Shown piece by piece: positions 23,655-32,012 of a stretch of DNA of 34,521 bases. Every line of letters begins with the position of its first letter. Position 1 is the first letter of the stretch. The DNA comes from Candidatus Magnetobacterium casense (lineage in GTDB: Bacteria > Nitrospirota > Thermodesulfovibrionia > Thermodesulfovibrionales > Magnetobacteriaceae), in NCBI RefSeq assembly GCF_019173545.1, contig NZ_JABXWD010000001.1, positions 1 to 34,521 on the forward strand, written 5' to 3'. Made by a program: the position numbers and the translations under genes. The notes beneath the pieces are model-generated. The model did not search any database and was not told the origin of the DNA. It worked only from the letters and a program-made list of their open reading frames with translations.

Positions 23655-23871
23655 CTCAGGGGGCAAGCAAAGAAGAAAGAAGGGGGCGGCTCCGCTTCTT
23701 GTCGCTCCAGGAGGGGGCAGCGCCCCCCGGCTCAATGCGCTCCTGGCCCCCCTCAGACCCCCCTGCAAGGGGAGGGGCGAGGCGCAATCTTGTCGCAGCG
23801 GGGGGTTGGCAACCCCTGGCTGAAAGTCGCACCCGCCCCGGGCACGAAGAAGTCCCCTTGACCCCATAATG
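23655..23871 (-). repeat. Dispersed G+C-rich repeat, copy 5 (inverted, expanded)
   Basis: The minus strand begins GGGGTCAAGGGGACTTCTTCG, contains an expanded block with GGGGTTGCCAACCCC, CCTTGCAGGGGGG, GCGCTGCCCCC and CCTGGAGCGACAAGAAGCG, and ends GGAGCCGCCCCCTTCTTTCTTC. It is the longest and most divergent copy. It fills the gap between the receiver gene's 3' end and cobD's start and leaves cobD's frame open throughout. Confidence 0.75.
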
Positions 23872-23897
23872 CTCAATTGTCCATGTACTTACGGTAT

Positions 23898-24374
23898 TCA
23901 AAGCTTGCCCAACTCTGTCAGTACGCTCTTAAATACACGGTAGAAGTTGTCGTTGTCTGCGATAGCCCTTTTTAACATAGCCTTGAGGTTAGCTAAGTCA
24001 GTATCGTTTATTACCACGTTAACACTTTTGGCAAAAGCCGTCATGTTATCAAGGCTCTTATAGGCATTTCCGACAAGGGCTACAAAGATGAGTCTCCGTT
24101 CGGCTATTGGCATGGTCTGTATGTAGTCAAGAACCTCGTTGTTTTCACTGCTGCCCCCGCCAAAGCTGTCATTGAGGATGATGACGTCAAAGCGTTGATA
24201 TTTCAGACATTCATAGACATCATCAATGTCTTTGGCAACCCGTATGTTGTAGTTCAACTCTCTGAGCGCAGGGGCCATCCGTTTTTGGTTATCGGGACGT
24301 TCATCGCAGATCAGGGAGTTTTTAAGGCCATCCTCATGGTATTCAAGCTCAGATGCAATCCTCTCCTCTATCAC
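23898..24374 (-). CDS. Degenerate receiver-domain protein
   Basis: This 158-residue protein has the (beta-alpha)5 rhythm of a CheY-like receiver. An acidic pocket (SLICDERPDNQKRM, ~20-33) precedes YNIRVAKDIDDVYECLKYQR and FDVIILNDSFGG. The phosphoacceptor position after VIIL is Asn68, with Asp69 shifted by one. The conserved Thr/Ser (FVALVG) and Lys (VNVVINDTD) positions are also substituted. It is therefore probably a phosphorylation-independent pseudo-receiver. It has no output domain beyond a short C-terminal helix. It sits 90 bp downstream of two PilT-family genes on the same strand, hinting at a role in pilus-motor control. Confidence 0.65.
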   Translation of the reverse strand: MIEERIASELEYHEDGLKNSLICDERPDNQKRMAPALRELNYNIRVAKDIDDVYECLKYQRFDVIILNDSFGGGSSENNEVLDYIQTMPIAERRLIFVALVGNAYKSLDNMTAFAKSVNVVINDTDLANLKAMLKRAIADNDNFYRVFKSVLTELGKL

Positions 24375-24464
24375 TGGTTCCCTACCTCCTTATCTTGATA
24401 CGTGTTAAGCATAATAATCTGATTTAGCACAACCTGATGTCCGTACAATTTATGTTGCCGGCGC

Positions 24465-25652
24465 CTATTTTTTTACGGGGGCCTTGACCTTTTTTGAGTA
24501 ATCCTTATCCAGACTCAGGCCATCAATGTCTGTAGTCTTTTCACCCTTTGCACTCTTAACGTTGTCAATGCCTCTGCCCACTATGGCCTTTCGTGAGGCA
24601 TACGCTACAGCCGTTTCTTCATTTACGAGTCCCACCTTGTAGAGGTTGATGATGGACTTGTCAAAGGTCTGCATACCGTATGTGTCGCCGCCGTCAACGA
24701 TTTCGTAGAAGGTCTTACCTTCGGACTCACCGTTGATGATACTGTCTTTGACACGGAGGTTTGTGCGCATGATCTCAATGGCAGCCACTCTGCCACCTCC
24801 CACCTTGGGAAGCAGTCGCTGACTGACAATCCACCTGGCTGTATCTGCAAGGCGGTTTCTGATCAGCACTTCTTCCTCTTGTTCAAACATACCGATGATC
24901 CTGTTGATAGTCTGTCCTGCGTCAATTGTGTGCAGGGTGGACAGGACGAGGTGTCCGGTTTCAGCGGCGGTAAGGCCGATCTCCACGGTCTCTCTGTCTC
25001 TCATCTCACCGACGAGTATTACCTTTGGAGCCTGTCGCAGTGCCGCCCTCAGACCGCTGGCAAAGGCGTCAAAGTCCGTGCCCATCTCCCGCTGGTTGAA
25101 GGTTGATTTTTTGTGAGGATGGACAAACTCCACGGGGTCCTCAAGCGTGAGGACGTGGACGGCCTTTTGTTCGTTGATGATGTTTAATATAGCGGCCAGG
25201 GTTGACGACTTACCACTGCCCGTGGCGCCGGTTACGAGGACGAGGCCGTTTTTTTCCTCTGCTATGTGGCCGAGGACTTTTGGTAGCTTCAGGTCGGCAA
25301 GAGTCGGGATACGTGATTCGAGTTTTCTGCACACGATGGAGTACGTTGACCTCTGCGAAAACACATTTACCCTGAAACGCGCCTTGCCCGGCAGCGAGTA
25401 CGACAGGTCACACGATCCCTGTTTTATGAGATTCTCCGTAAGACGCCTGTCGGAGTTTACAAGGTTAAGGGCAAAGACCTCCGTCTGAAAAGCGGTCAGG
25501 GTCTTTAACGACACCTCATCGAAGTTCACCGGCAGCAGCACCCCTGAGGACTCAACCTGTGGCGGCTTGCCCACGGTGAGGTTGAGGTCAGAGACGTTGG
25601 CCGCACTTTCGAGCATCGTCGACATAATGTTGTCTACTTCAGGTTTTCTCAC
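24465..25652 (-). CDS. PilT/PilU-family retraction ATPase with C-terminal extension
   Basis: The protein has 395 residues. The N-terminal PAS-like domain (SDLNLTVGKPPQVESSGVLL) precedes the RecA-like core. Walker A is VTGATGSGKSSTLAA, the Asp box is LTLEDPVEFVH, Walker B is KVILVGEMRDRETVE, and the His box is GHLVLSTLHTID. A Lys/Asp-rich tail of ~40 residues (SAKGEKTTDIDGL, KKVKAPVKK) exceeds the PilT length. The second PilT gene upstream is closer to canonical PilT, so this is likely the PilU-like accessory motor. The pair is separated by 68 bp and probably co-transcribed. The protein retracts or assists retraction of type IV pili. Confidence 0.85.
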   Translation of the reverse strand: MRKPEVDNIMSTMLESAANVSDLNLTVGKPPQVESSGVLLPVNFDEVSLKTLTAFQTEVFALNLVNSDRRLTENLIKQGSCDLSYSLPGKARFRVNVFSQRSTYSIVCRKLESRIPTLADLKLPKVLGHIAEEKNGLVLVTGATGSGKSSTLAAILNIINEQKAVHVLTLEDPVEFVHPHKKSTFNQREMGTDFDAFASGLRAALRQAPKVILVGEMRDRETVEIGLTAAETGHLVLSTLHTIDAGQTINRIIGMFEQEEEVLIRNRLADTARWIVSQRLLPKVGGGRVAAIEIMRTNLRVKDSIINGESEGKTFYEIVDGGDTYGMQTFDKSIINLYKVGLVNEETAVAYASRKAIVGRGIDNVKSAKGEKTTDIDGLSLDKDYSKKVKAPVKK

Positions 25653-25720
25653 AGCTTACACCTCTGTTTCTCTATTAATTGTTTAAGCGTTAACCACATA
25701 CTTATTATAGTGTCTGGTCG

Positions 25721-26794
25721 TTAGAACTCCGGTGGGGGTTCTTTGAGGAATTGTACGAAGCGTTTTTTGTCTATCGATTTATCATAGGCATCCTCGGCAC
25801 TGATCCATCCCTTGTTGAGGAGGTCGAGGATGGCATCATCGAGTGTCTGCATACCGAGTCTTTTACCCGTTTGCATGACGGATGCCAATTGCGGGGTCTT
25901 TGCCTCCCTGATGAGGTTGGCTGCGGCGTAGGTGATAACCAGGATTTCCAGGGCAGCACATCGGCCTTTTTTATCTGCCCGTTTAAACAGCGACTGTGCC
26001 ACGACACCCTTTAGGGCCTCCGAGAGGGTTGTACGGATTTGCGCCTGTTGATTGGCCGGGAACACGTCCACGACCCTGTCAACCGTCTTGGTGGCGCTCT
26101 GTGTGTGCAGGGTGCCAAAGACGAGGTGACCGGTGGAAGCAGCTTCGAGGGCGAGTTGGATTGTTTCGAGGTCTCTCATTTCTCCAACGAGTATGATGTC
26201 GGGGTCTTCACGGAGTGCCCCTCTGAGGGCTGCCGTAAACGACTTTGTATGCGTTCCAACTTCCCTGTGGTTGACTATGCAGCTTTGACTCTTGTGGACA
26301 AACTCGACGGGGTCCTCGATGGTCAGGATGTGGTCTTTGCGCGTTTTATTTGCGTGGTCTACTATGGCGGCCAGGGTGGTTGACTTACCGCTACCCGTTG
26401 GACCGGTTACGAGGACAAGCCCCTTGTTCAGCCCTGCAAACTTTTTGCACACCGGAGGCAAACCCAACTGATCAACCGTCATAATGTCACTAGGGATCAG
26501 TCTGAAAACAGCACCAATGCCCCACTTTTGATTAAAGAAGTTGGCCCTGAATCTGCCCAGACCCGATATCTCATACGCAAAGTCTATATCCCCTGTTTCT
26601 TCAAAATGCTTAACCCTGTCTTCGGGGGCGATCTCATAGAGCATTCCCTTTAGCTCTTCGTTTTCCATTTCCTTGTACTTAACGCGTTCCATCTCACCGC
26701 GTATTCTCAGGATTGGTTGAGAGCCCGCAACCATATGTAAGTCTGATGCCCCCTGTTCCTTCATCAGTTTAAAAAAGGCATCTATCCTTGCCAC
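25721..26794 (-). CDS. pilT: Type IV pilus retraction ATPase PilT
   Basis: The protein has 357 residues, canonical PilT size. It begins MARIDAFFKLMKEQGASDLH with the GASDLH motif. Later come Walker A VTGPTGSGKSTTLAAI, the Asp box LTIEDPVEFVHK, Walker B DIILVGEMRDLETIQ and the His box GHLVFGTLHTQ. LRIRGEMERV and FRANFF are further PilT hallmarks. The start is GTG 26794, with AGGAGG six bases upstream. PilT depolymerises the pilus and powers twitching. It follows the cytochrome gene by ~100 bp on the same strand but is functionally unrelated to it. The tandem second motor lies downstream. Confidence 0.93.
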   Translation of the reverse strand: MARIDAFFKLMKEQGASDLHMVAGSQPILRIRGEMERVKYKEMENEELKGMLYEIAPEDRVKHFEETGDIDFAYEISGLGRFRANFFNQKWGIGAVFRLIPSDIMTVDQLGLPPVCKKFAGLNKGLVLVTGPTGSGKSTTLAAIVDHANKTRKDHILTIEDPVEFVHKSQSCIVNHREVGTHTKSFTAALRGALREDPDIILVGEMRDLETIQLALEAASTGHLVFGTLHTQSATKTVDRVVDVFPANQQAQIRTTLSEALKGVVAQSLFKRADKKGRCAALEILVITYAAANLIREAKTPQLASVMQTGKRLGMQTLDDAILDLLNKGWISAEDAYDKSIDKKRFVQFLKEPPPEF

Positions 26795-26898
26795 TGTTAG
26801 CCTCCTGTCGTTTTACGGTTTATGGAGGGGAGTAAGGAGGACACGACACCTGTCTCACAGGCACCATACCCTACCGTCCCTTCCATTTAATTGCGTTC

Positions 26899-27420
26899 TT
26901 ACTTGTTTATCTTACGTATGCCCACACTGGCGTGACACTGGTTGCAGAAATTTTCAGGTTCTGCGTGGCAACCCAGGCAATCGCTTAATTTATCATCTCC
27001 CTTGATGATGGCGTTGTCGTGTGTTGTCCTCCAGGCGTCTTTGTCTTTATGACTATCCGGAGGTGGTATATTGGGGTCTACTACGAGGTTGAGGGCCTCT
27101 TTGATAGTCTTTTTATCGGTAAAGACGTGTTTGGTACCAACGTAGTCGTGGCATTTATTGCAGAACTTGTCAGGTTCATTGTGGCATGGCAGACAGCCCT
27201 CGGCCTTAATCTTTCCCGAGGCAATCATGTTCATATGGTTGCCCCTGAATTTTCCAATTGGGGTGTGATACCAAGGCATAAGGTCAACACCGGTTGGCTT
27301 TGCCATAACCAGCTCGCCGCTTCCCTCAAAAGTGGGTTTTTCGACGCTGCATCCAATCAGCGATATGATACACAGCAACAGCAGCATGAGATTCAAGGTT
27401 GGTCTACGAGTGTTTTTCAT
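26899..27420 (-). CDS. Tetraheme c-type cytochrome lipoprotein of the DsrMK cluster
   Basis: The protein has 173 residues. The N-terminal lipoprotein signal (LMLLLLCIISLIGC, lipobox Cys24) suggests a lipid-anchored, membrane-facing location. Four CxxCH heme sites lie at 76-80, 87-91, 148-152 and 159-163. They form two near-identical modules (GCLPCHNEPDKFCNKCHDYV and DCLGCHAEPENFCNQCHASV), indicating internal duplication. It takes the place of DsrJ, which in known DsrMKJOP complexes has three hemes, so it is DsrJ-like by position rather than by heme count. It begins 2 bp after dsrK and is surely co-translated with it. It probably exchanges electrons with the DsrM cytochrome b. Confidence 0.85.
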   Translation of the reverse strand: MKNTRRPTLNLMLLLLCIISLIGCSVEKPTFEGSGELVMAKPTGVDLMPWYHTPIGKFRGNHMNMIASGKIKAEGCLPCHNEPDKFCNKCHDYVGTKHVFTDKKTIKEALNLVVDPNIPPPDSHKDKDAWRTTHDNAIIKGDDKLSDCLGCHAEPENFCNQCHASVGIRKINK

Positions 27421-27422
27421 GA

Positions 27423-29012
27423 TTATATACCCTCCTTTGCACCGAGTACTATGGCCCTTCCCACGAGCTGATGAATACCGCCGGCCTCTTCCATCGGGAA
27501 TCCATACGTGGGCAGCATCTTGGACATTTGAGCCTTACATATTGCGCAGATCAGGGCGAGGAAGTTGACGCCGTTTTCGCGTTTTACGTGGTGATAGGCC
27601 TGCATTCGTGGCATGGCGCCCTTGACCCTTGTGGGGAGCATGTCATCGCCCAGGAGTCCTTGTCCGGCTCCACAGCAAAACGTGCGTTCCTTGATGGTGT
27701 GTTCGGGCATATCGACGAACTTGTCGCACACGCCACGGATAACGCCACGTGGAATCTCAAACTGTCCATACTCCGTTCCGCCCATTTCAAGTCCTCTGGC
27801 CACCTGACAGGAGTCGTGCATGGTAACGGTGAATTCTTCGTTTGCCGACTTGTCAATTTTGAGGGCACCGCGCTTGAGGAGGTCCAGGGTGAACTCGCAT
27901 ATATGTTGTGGTCTTGGGTACTTTGGTTCCAGATAATCGAAGGGGCCAAACATGGTGTTGCTGAACGAGGACAGGACGCGCCACATGTGTCCGCATTCGC
28001 CGCCGATGACACGTTTAACCTTTAATTGACGGGCGGCTTCCCATATACGTTTGTTGATCTTTTTCATGTGTCCGTAGTTGTGGATGAACATGCCGAAGTT
28101 ACCGCCTTCGGATGCGTGTGTGCTCATTGTCCAACTGATACCGGCCTGGTGGAACGCCTTGGCATAGCCATAGAGCGACTCTATGTGTGGAGAGGCAAAG
28201 AAGTCTGCCGAGGGTGTCACAAACAACACATCTGCGCCTTCTTCGTCGATGGGGATGCGGATATCCTCTATGCCCGTGGTCTCTATCAGTTCATCCTGAA
28301 CGAACTCCAAGGCGTTTACGATGGCATTTTGTTGCATACCGAGGTTGTTACCGATAGTTTGGGCCTTGTCTATGATTTCGTGCATGTACTTTTGCACTAT
28401 GCCAACGCTGTTGAGTATTTCTCTGGCTGCCATGGTGATCTCAGCCGTGTCTATGCCGTAGGGGCAGAAGACCGAACACCTGCGGCACTCAGAGCACTGG
28501 TAGAAGTACGTATACCACATGGCCAGGAGTTCTTCGGATAGGTCTTCGCCGTTGACAAACTTGCTTCCGAAGAGTTTTCCCTGGATGGTGAAGTAGCGTC
28601 TGTAGACACGTCTCATGAGTTCCTGGCGAGCCACGGGCATGTTCAGGGGGTCGCCAGTGCCCAGGTAGTAGTGACATTTATCGGTGCAGGCGCCGCATCT
28701 GACGCATATATCAAGAAATAGTTTTACCGATCTGTATTTCTTGAGTATTTCGTCCATTTTTGCAAGAAAAACCTCTTTCCAATCGGGGCGGAGGCCTTCG
28801 GTTGGATAGCCGAGTCTCTCCAGGGATTCCTTGGACGTCAGCAACTGCGGTTTGACCATAACCATGGAGTTCGGGGTAAGTTTTGGTACGTTTATTTCGC
28901 CGGTCAGCTCCACTGGGTGGTATTTAAGCTTTTCGAACTTGATATACTCTTGTATTATGTCATTTGGGGATTTGTCGGCTCCGTCGTGGTGTGGAGCTTT
29001 TTCTTCAGCCAT
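27423..29012 (-). CDS. dsrK: DsrK: HdrD-like iron-sulfur subunit of the DsrMK complex
   Basis: This 529-residue protein matches DsrK along its length. Two 4Fe-4S motifs are CVRCGACTDKC (~101-111) and CSECRRCSVFC followed by PYGIDTAEITM. The middle region has ADVLFVTPSADFFA, STHASEGGNFGMF and GGECGHMWRVL. The CCG-type catalytic cluster ligands occur in MHDSCQVARG, ERTFCCGAGQG and LICAICKAQM. DsrK is thought to reduce or oxidise the trisulfide/thiol pair of DsrC using electrons from DsrM and the quinone pool. An AGGAGG ribosome site precedes ATG 29012. The order dsrM-dsrK-cytochrome is tight. dsrOP and dsrAB are not in the window, so direction (sulfate reduction or sulfur oxidation) cannot be decided. 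Confidence 0.93.
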   Translation of the reverse strand: MAEEKAPHHDGADKSPNDIIQEYIKFEKLKYHPVELTGEINVPKLTPNSMVMVKPQLLTSKESLERLGYPTEGLRPDWKEVFLAKMDEILKKYRSVKLFLDICVRCGACTDKCHYYLGTGDPLNMPVARQELMRRVYRRYFTIQGKLFGSKFVNGEDLSEELLAMWYTYFYQCSECRRCSVFCPYGIDTAEITMAAREILNSVGIVQKYMHEIIDKAQTIGNNLGMQQNAIVNALEFVQDELIETTGIEDIRIPIDEEGADVLFVTPSADFFASPHIESLYGYAKAFHQAGISWTMSTHASEGGNFGMFIHNYGHMKKINKRIWEAARQLKVKRVIGGECGHMWRVLSSFSNTMFGPFDYLEPKYPRPQHICEFTLDLLKRGALKIDKSANEEFTVTMHDSCQVARGLEMGGTEYGQFEIPRGVIRGVCDKFVDMPEHTIKERTFCCGAGQGLLGDDMLPTRVKGAMPRMQAYHHVKRENGVNFLALICAICKAQMSKMLPTYGFPMEEAGGIHQLVGRAIVLGAKEGI

Positions 29013-29025
29013 TGTCTGCCTCCTC

Positions 29026-29793
29026 CTATCCCTTATCCCAGGGGTTTATATATCTTACGGTTCTTGGGTTATTTACCATATTTCTGGTTGGGCTAAAGAA
29101 GTAGCCAACCGAGTGCATCAGTTTGCTAAATGGGAAGTAGATTAGCAATAAACACACGAGTCCTACGTGAACGGCAAACAGTAAGCAATCTGTTGGTGCA
29201 TGAGGCGGTTCCATGGTCAGAAGTTTAAAGGGTGTTTGAGGTTTCATCAGTTCCATGATGAAGGCCTTTACGGTCATGATATCCGGTCTGAACGGCTCGT
29301 GTCTGAGCATGATGCCGGTAACCACGATTGCAATGATCAGAAAGAGCACGAAGTAATCTGCCGGTAACGTAACATACCGGGTTCTTTCATCGAGGAATCT
29401 TCTGACAACGAGTACCAACATAGCCAACAACATCACAATGCCTATAAAGAAGGCAATACTACCAAGGGCTACAACCACCCCCGGGACCGGATAGATGAAG
29501 TATCTCAGGTGTCGGATTAACAATAGCAGAAAGGTGAAGTGAAACAACCATCCGGCGGCAAACAGCAATTTTGTTCCCTTGGCCAAGCTCCTGAAGAACA
29601 AGACATCCCCGGCCATCCTTAGAAAAACCCCAAAGGAATCTGTCGGTTGAGGTGTCTGTGGTATCTTCAAGGGTTGAGGTGTTTTGTAGTACTCGAAATA
29701 GACCTTATAAAAAACTCCTGCTGCAAAGATAAATACTGCCGCATAAACCAAGGAACTTAAACCCATGTCAACAATAAATTTTATGCCCCCCAT
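29026..29793 (-). CDS. dsrM: DsrM: NarI-like membrane cytochrome b
   Basis: This 255-residue integral membrane protein has about five transmembrane helices (~10-28, 72-92, 104-130, 145-165, 207-228). Histidines suited to heme b ligation are in GWLFHFTFLLLLIRH and AVHVGLVCLLLIYFPFSKLMH. The family is the NarI/DsrM respiratory cytochrome b. It is shorter than many DsrM proteins. It lies 13 bp upstream of dsrK and would exchange electrons between menaquinone and DsrK. The gap before it contains the dsrC terminator, so dsrM probably starts its own transcript or depends on read-through. Confidence 0.88.
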   Translation of the reverse strand: MGGIKFIVDMGLSSLVYAAVFIFAAGVFYKVYFEYYKTPQPLKIPQTPQPTDSFGVFLRMAGDVLFFRSLAKGTKLLFAAGWLFHFTFLLLLIRHLRYFIYPVPGVVVALGSIAFFIGIVMLLAMLVLVVRRFLDERTRYVTLPADYFVLFLIIAIVVTGIMLRHEPFRPDIMTVKAFIMELMKPQTPFKLLTMEPPHAPTDCLLFAVHVGLVCLLLIYFPFSKLMHSVGYFFSPTRNMVNNPRTVRYINPWDKG

Positions 29794-29843
29794 TTCTTTA
29801 TTCCTTCTTTCTTATGTAGTTTGTTTTTTTCCAGTCAAAAGAA

Positions 29844-29868
29844 GCGCCTGACAGAAGCTATCAGACGC
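29844..29868 (-). terminator. Intrinsic terminator after dsrC
   Basis: On the minus strand GCGTCTGATAG-CTT-CTGTCAGGCGC forms an 11-bp stem (with G-U pairs) and is followed by TTCTTTTGACTGG. It lies between dsrC and dsrM and would limit read-through, allowing dsrC to be expressed far above the membrane complex, as is usual for DsrC. Confidence 0.65.
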
Positions 29869-29926
29869 CTCCCTTTGCATACCTCTTTTTACGCTAACTA
29901 TAAGACAGTGTCGTCGGAGCGACCCT

Positions 29927-30262
29927 CTATACACAACCCGTAGGTTTTGGTAAGCCGGCGTATCTGCATGCCTGTTTTGCGGGGCCATCCGGAAACAACT
30001 GATAGAGGTACTTGGTGTTGCCCTTGTCTGCACCCATTGTTTTTTTGATCTCTTTTACCAGAATCTTGATCATAGGGGCAATCTGGTACTGTTGATAGTA
30101 TGAGCGGAGGAAGTTGATTACCTCCCAGTGGGCATCTGTCAAATCGAGGCTGTCCTCTTTGGCCAGCAGATCGGCCAATTCTTTTGTCCAGTCGTTGAGG
30201 TTTGTCAAATAGCCGTCTTCGTCAAGCTCAATCTTTTTACCTTGGAACTCCAATGTACGCAT
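29927..30262 (-). CDS. dsrC: DsrC sulfur-carrier protein
   Basis: This 111-residue protein is the TusE/DsrC fold: LEFQGKKIELDEDGYLTNLN, the WTKELADLLAKEDSLDLTDA helix region and HWEVINFLRSYY. The C-terminal arm KQACRYAGLPKPTGCV carries two cysteines 11 residues apart (Cys99 and penultimate Cys110), the diagnostic spacing of true DsrC. TusE-type paralogues keep only the last one. DsrC carries sulfur as a persulfide or trisulfide between sulfite reductase or sulfurtransferases and DsrMK. GGAGG precedes ATG 30262. It has its own terminator downstream. Confidence 0.95.
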   Translation of the reverse strand: MRTLEFQGKKIELDEDGYLTNLNDWTKELADLLAKEDSLDLTDAHWEVINFLRSYYQQYQIAPMIKILVKEIKKTMGADKGNTKYLYQLFPDGPAKQACRYAGLPKPTGCV

Positions 30263-30372
30263 GTTTTATCCTCCAATATTGCAATTTATTCGGGAAATTC
30301 CCTTATATCAAAAAAAACTCTGTAATTTGCCAATGTTTAACTAATTTGTATGGATTAAAATATTTCAATCCG

Positions 30373-30768
30373 TCATCTGTCAAGCTGTTCTTTCCCGACC
30401 TTGACAAAGATCATATTTCCGGCCTTTTCTCTGGCACTGGGCAGATCGGCGTTTTTGCTTGAGACGCAGTGGCTATGGCTGTTGTACGTAACGGAGCGTT
30501 CCTGATAGTCCGTATCGGGTTGCAGTGACATAGCGACGTCCCAGTCCTCTCCGCAGGCATAGCTGAGGGCATCCATGAAGGCCTCACCGAGGTTTTTGTT
30601 TGAGGCATCAAAGACGTAGATGGCGCCACAGAGGCACCGGCCACCGGTGAAAAACCCCAAACTGGTGGATATGGTGTAGGGTCTGTCGAAGAGTTCCCGA
30701 CAGAAGGGACACCGTGGCTCCGTTAAGGATGCCTTATCCTCTCGTGGTCTGTTTCCATATTTACCCAT
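30373..30768 (-). CDS. Zinc-ribbon-like hypothetical protein next to dsrC
   Basis: The protein has 131 residues. CPFC (20-23) and CLCG (45-48) form a probable zinc or metal site. The middle helix (LGEAFMDALSYACGEDWDVA) and the tail (VTYNSHSHCVSSK) contain further Cys and His. I do not recognise a named family. It lies between the sulfur transporter genes and dsrC on the same strand, 48 bp from one and 110 bp from the other, suggesting a role in sulfur handling. No membrane segment or signal peptide is visible. The ribosome site is weak. Confidence 0.7.
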   Translation of the reverse strand: MGKYGNRPREDKASLTEPRCPFCRELFDRPYTISTSLGFFTGGRCLCGAIYVFDASNKNLGEAFMDALSYACGEDWDVAMSLQPDTDYQERSVTYNSHSHCVSSKNADLPSAREKAGNMIFVKVGKEQLDR

Positions 30769-30816
30769 GTAGCGTATTATACTTTCATCACAATAATAAA
30801 GTCAAAGATCATTTGA

Positions 30817-31470
30817 TTACTTTTTAAAGAACTTTGTTGTCCGGCCAATTATGTTAAAAGAGACCTTCAGGAATTCGTCGTACATGCTGATACCGATGAG
30901 GAACATCACGCACATGATTACAAATCCCATGATAAAGAACCAGTGGTTAAAGACGAGGAAGATGTCCTGGAACGTCACCCGTCCGAGGTCTATGTAGGAG
31001 ATGAGTCTGTCAAAGAGGCTTTCGTTGTAGACTTCGGCGTAGATGATGCTTCCGACGACGATCCCTGCCATTGTGGGCAAGGCATCCAGTGCTCCCTCAC
31101 CGAGCGCCCCGGCTGCTATGGCAGGGCAGTAGCCGCTGATAGCCAGTCCGGCTCCGAACATCACCCCACCGATGAGCTGTGCCAGGAGAACGGTCCTGGG
31201 CAGGTACAGTTCCACCTCTCCGACGTCTTTGAGGAAGTACACCAGCACCATGCCTATCATGAGCAGGGGCGTCCCCACCCGAAAGAAGGTAAAGTCCTGC
31301 ATCCGGAACATGCCAGATACGACGCTATATTTACAGAGTCTGCCCTTTTGCAGGATAAATCCCAACAATGCACCCAGCAGCAATCCCCCCCACAGGCTCG
31401 ATGCCCCATACAGGGACTCCAGCGTTGATGAGTCAAATGTGTTCATTATTCGTGATATCATAGAATCCAT
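30817..31470 (-). CDS. YeeE/YedE-family (TsuA-like) transporter half, second gene
   Basis: This ~217-residue membrane protein has five or six helices. It contains the family motifs GFILQKGRLCKYSVVSGMFR (Cys-containing substrate motif) and AGLAISGYCPAIAAGALGEG. YeeE/YedE proteins such as TsuA take up thiosulfate through conserved cysteines. Splitting into two small genes is common in sulfur bacteria. ATG 31470, with AGAGGG eight bases upstream, is preferred over the TTG at 31476. It begins next to the stop of the first half, so the two are coupled and probably work as a pair. The neighbouring dsrC suggests the imported sulfur feeds DsrC. Confidence 0.82.
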   Translation of the reverse strand: MDSMISRIMNTFDSSTLESLYGASSLWGGLLLGALLGFILQKGRLCKYSVVSGMFRMQDFTFFRVGTPLLMIGMVLVYFLKDVGEVELYLPRTVLLAQLIGGVMFGAGLAISGYCPAIAAGALGEGALDALPTMAGIVVGSIIYAEVYNESLFDRLISYIDLGRVTFQDIFLVFNHWFFIMGFVIMCVMFLIGISMYDEFLKVSFNIIGRTTKFFKK

Positions 31471-31472
31471 AG

Positions 31473-32012
31473 TCAATCCCTCTTAATTAAAGCAATTGTC
31501 TTCAACCGGTAGAATAACACCGTCATGTTTGCCCCGCCCATCCACAGGGACATCATAAAGATAAACCCTGCCGGACTGAGCTGAATCACCCCGGCTATCA
31601 ACATACCCAGCGTGCAGCCCATTGCCATGCGTGCGCCAAACCCCACCAGTATCCCCCCGATGAAGGCCCAAAGCCAACGATTGCGTATCGATGGCCCCTT
31701 TGATACACGCCACATCTCAGGGACAAACCTCAACCTGAACTCCCCCGACAACACCGAGGAGACAAAGCTGCCCAGTACGATCCCCACCAACAGGGCCATC
31801 GTCCACTCAACGTATGGCTCATACGACTGCCAATACGTGACATTGGCGGCATGTGTGGGCCATATCACGTACTCCAGGATTGACCCTATAACCGTATACC
31901 CACGTGAGGCACCAAGTGGCCTCTTTGAGATGTAAAACGATGCCACCTCTATCAGCGCAAATAAAATGCCCACTATTACCGGCCACCAAGTCTTCCGTCT
32001 AAGGAAAAGCAT
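31473..32012 (-). CDS. YeeE/YedE-family (TsuA-like) transporter half, first gene
   Basis: This 179-residue membrane protein has helices at ~10-28, 72-90, 112-130, 135-150 and 152-170. It contains the hallmark GFGARMAMGCTLGMLIAGVI, where Cys lies in the substrate path of YeeE/YedE transporters. Together with the next gene it would form the full pseudo-symmetric transporter for thiosulfate or another reduced sulfur species. It is the first gene of the sulfur block. TATAAT on the minus strand (32043-32048) may be its -10. The upstream gap carries a dispersed repeat. Confidence 0.82.
   Translation of the reverse strand: MLFLRRKTWWPVIVGILFALIEVASFYISKRPLGASRGYTVIGSILEYVIWPTHAANVTYWQSYEPYVEWTMALLVGIVLGSFVSSVLSGEFRLRFVPEMWRVSKGPSIRNRWLWAFIGGILVGFGARMAMGCTLGMLIAGVIQLSPAGFIFMMSLWMGGANMTVLFYRLKTIALIKRD

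Noticed and set aside
23652-23876. N-terminal 75-residue extension of the CobD-like protein
   Set aside because: The extra frame is read through the dispersed repeat and is low-complexity Gly/Pro/Arg; the MQHGGD start is the family start.
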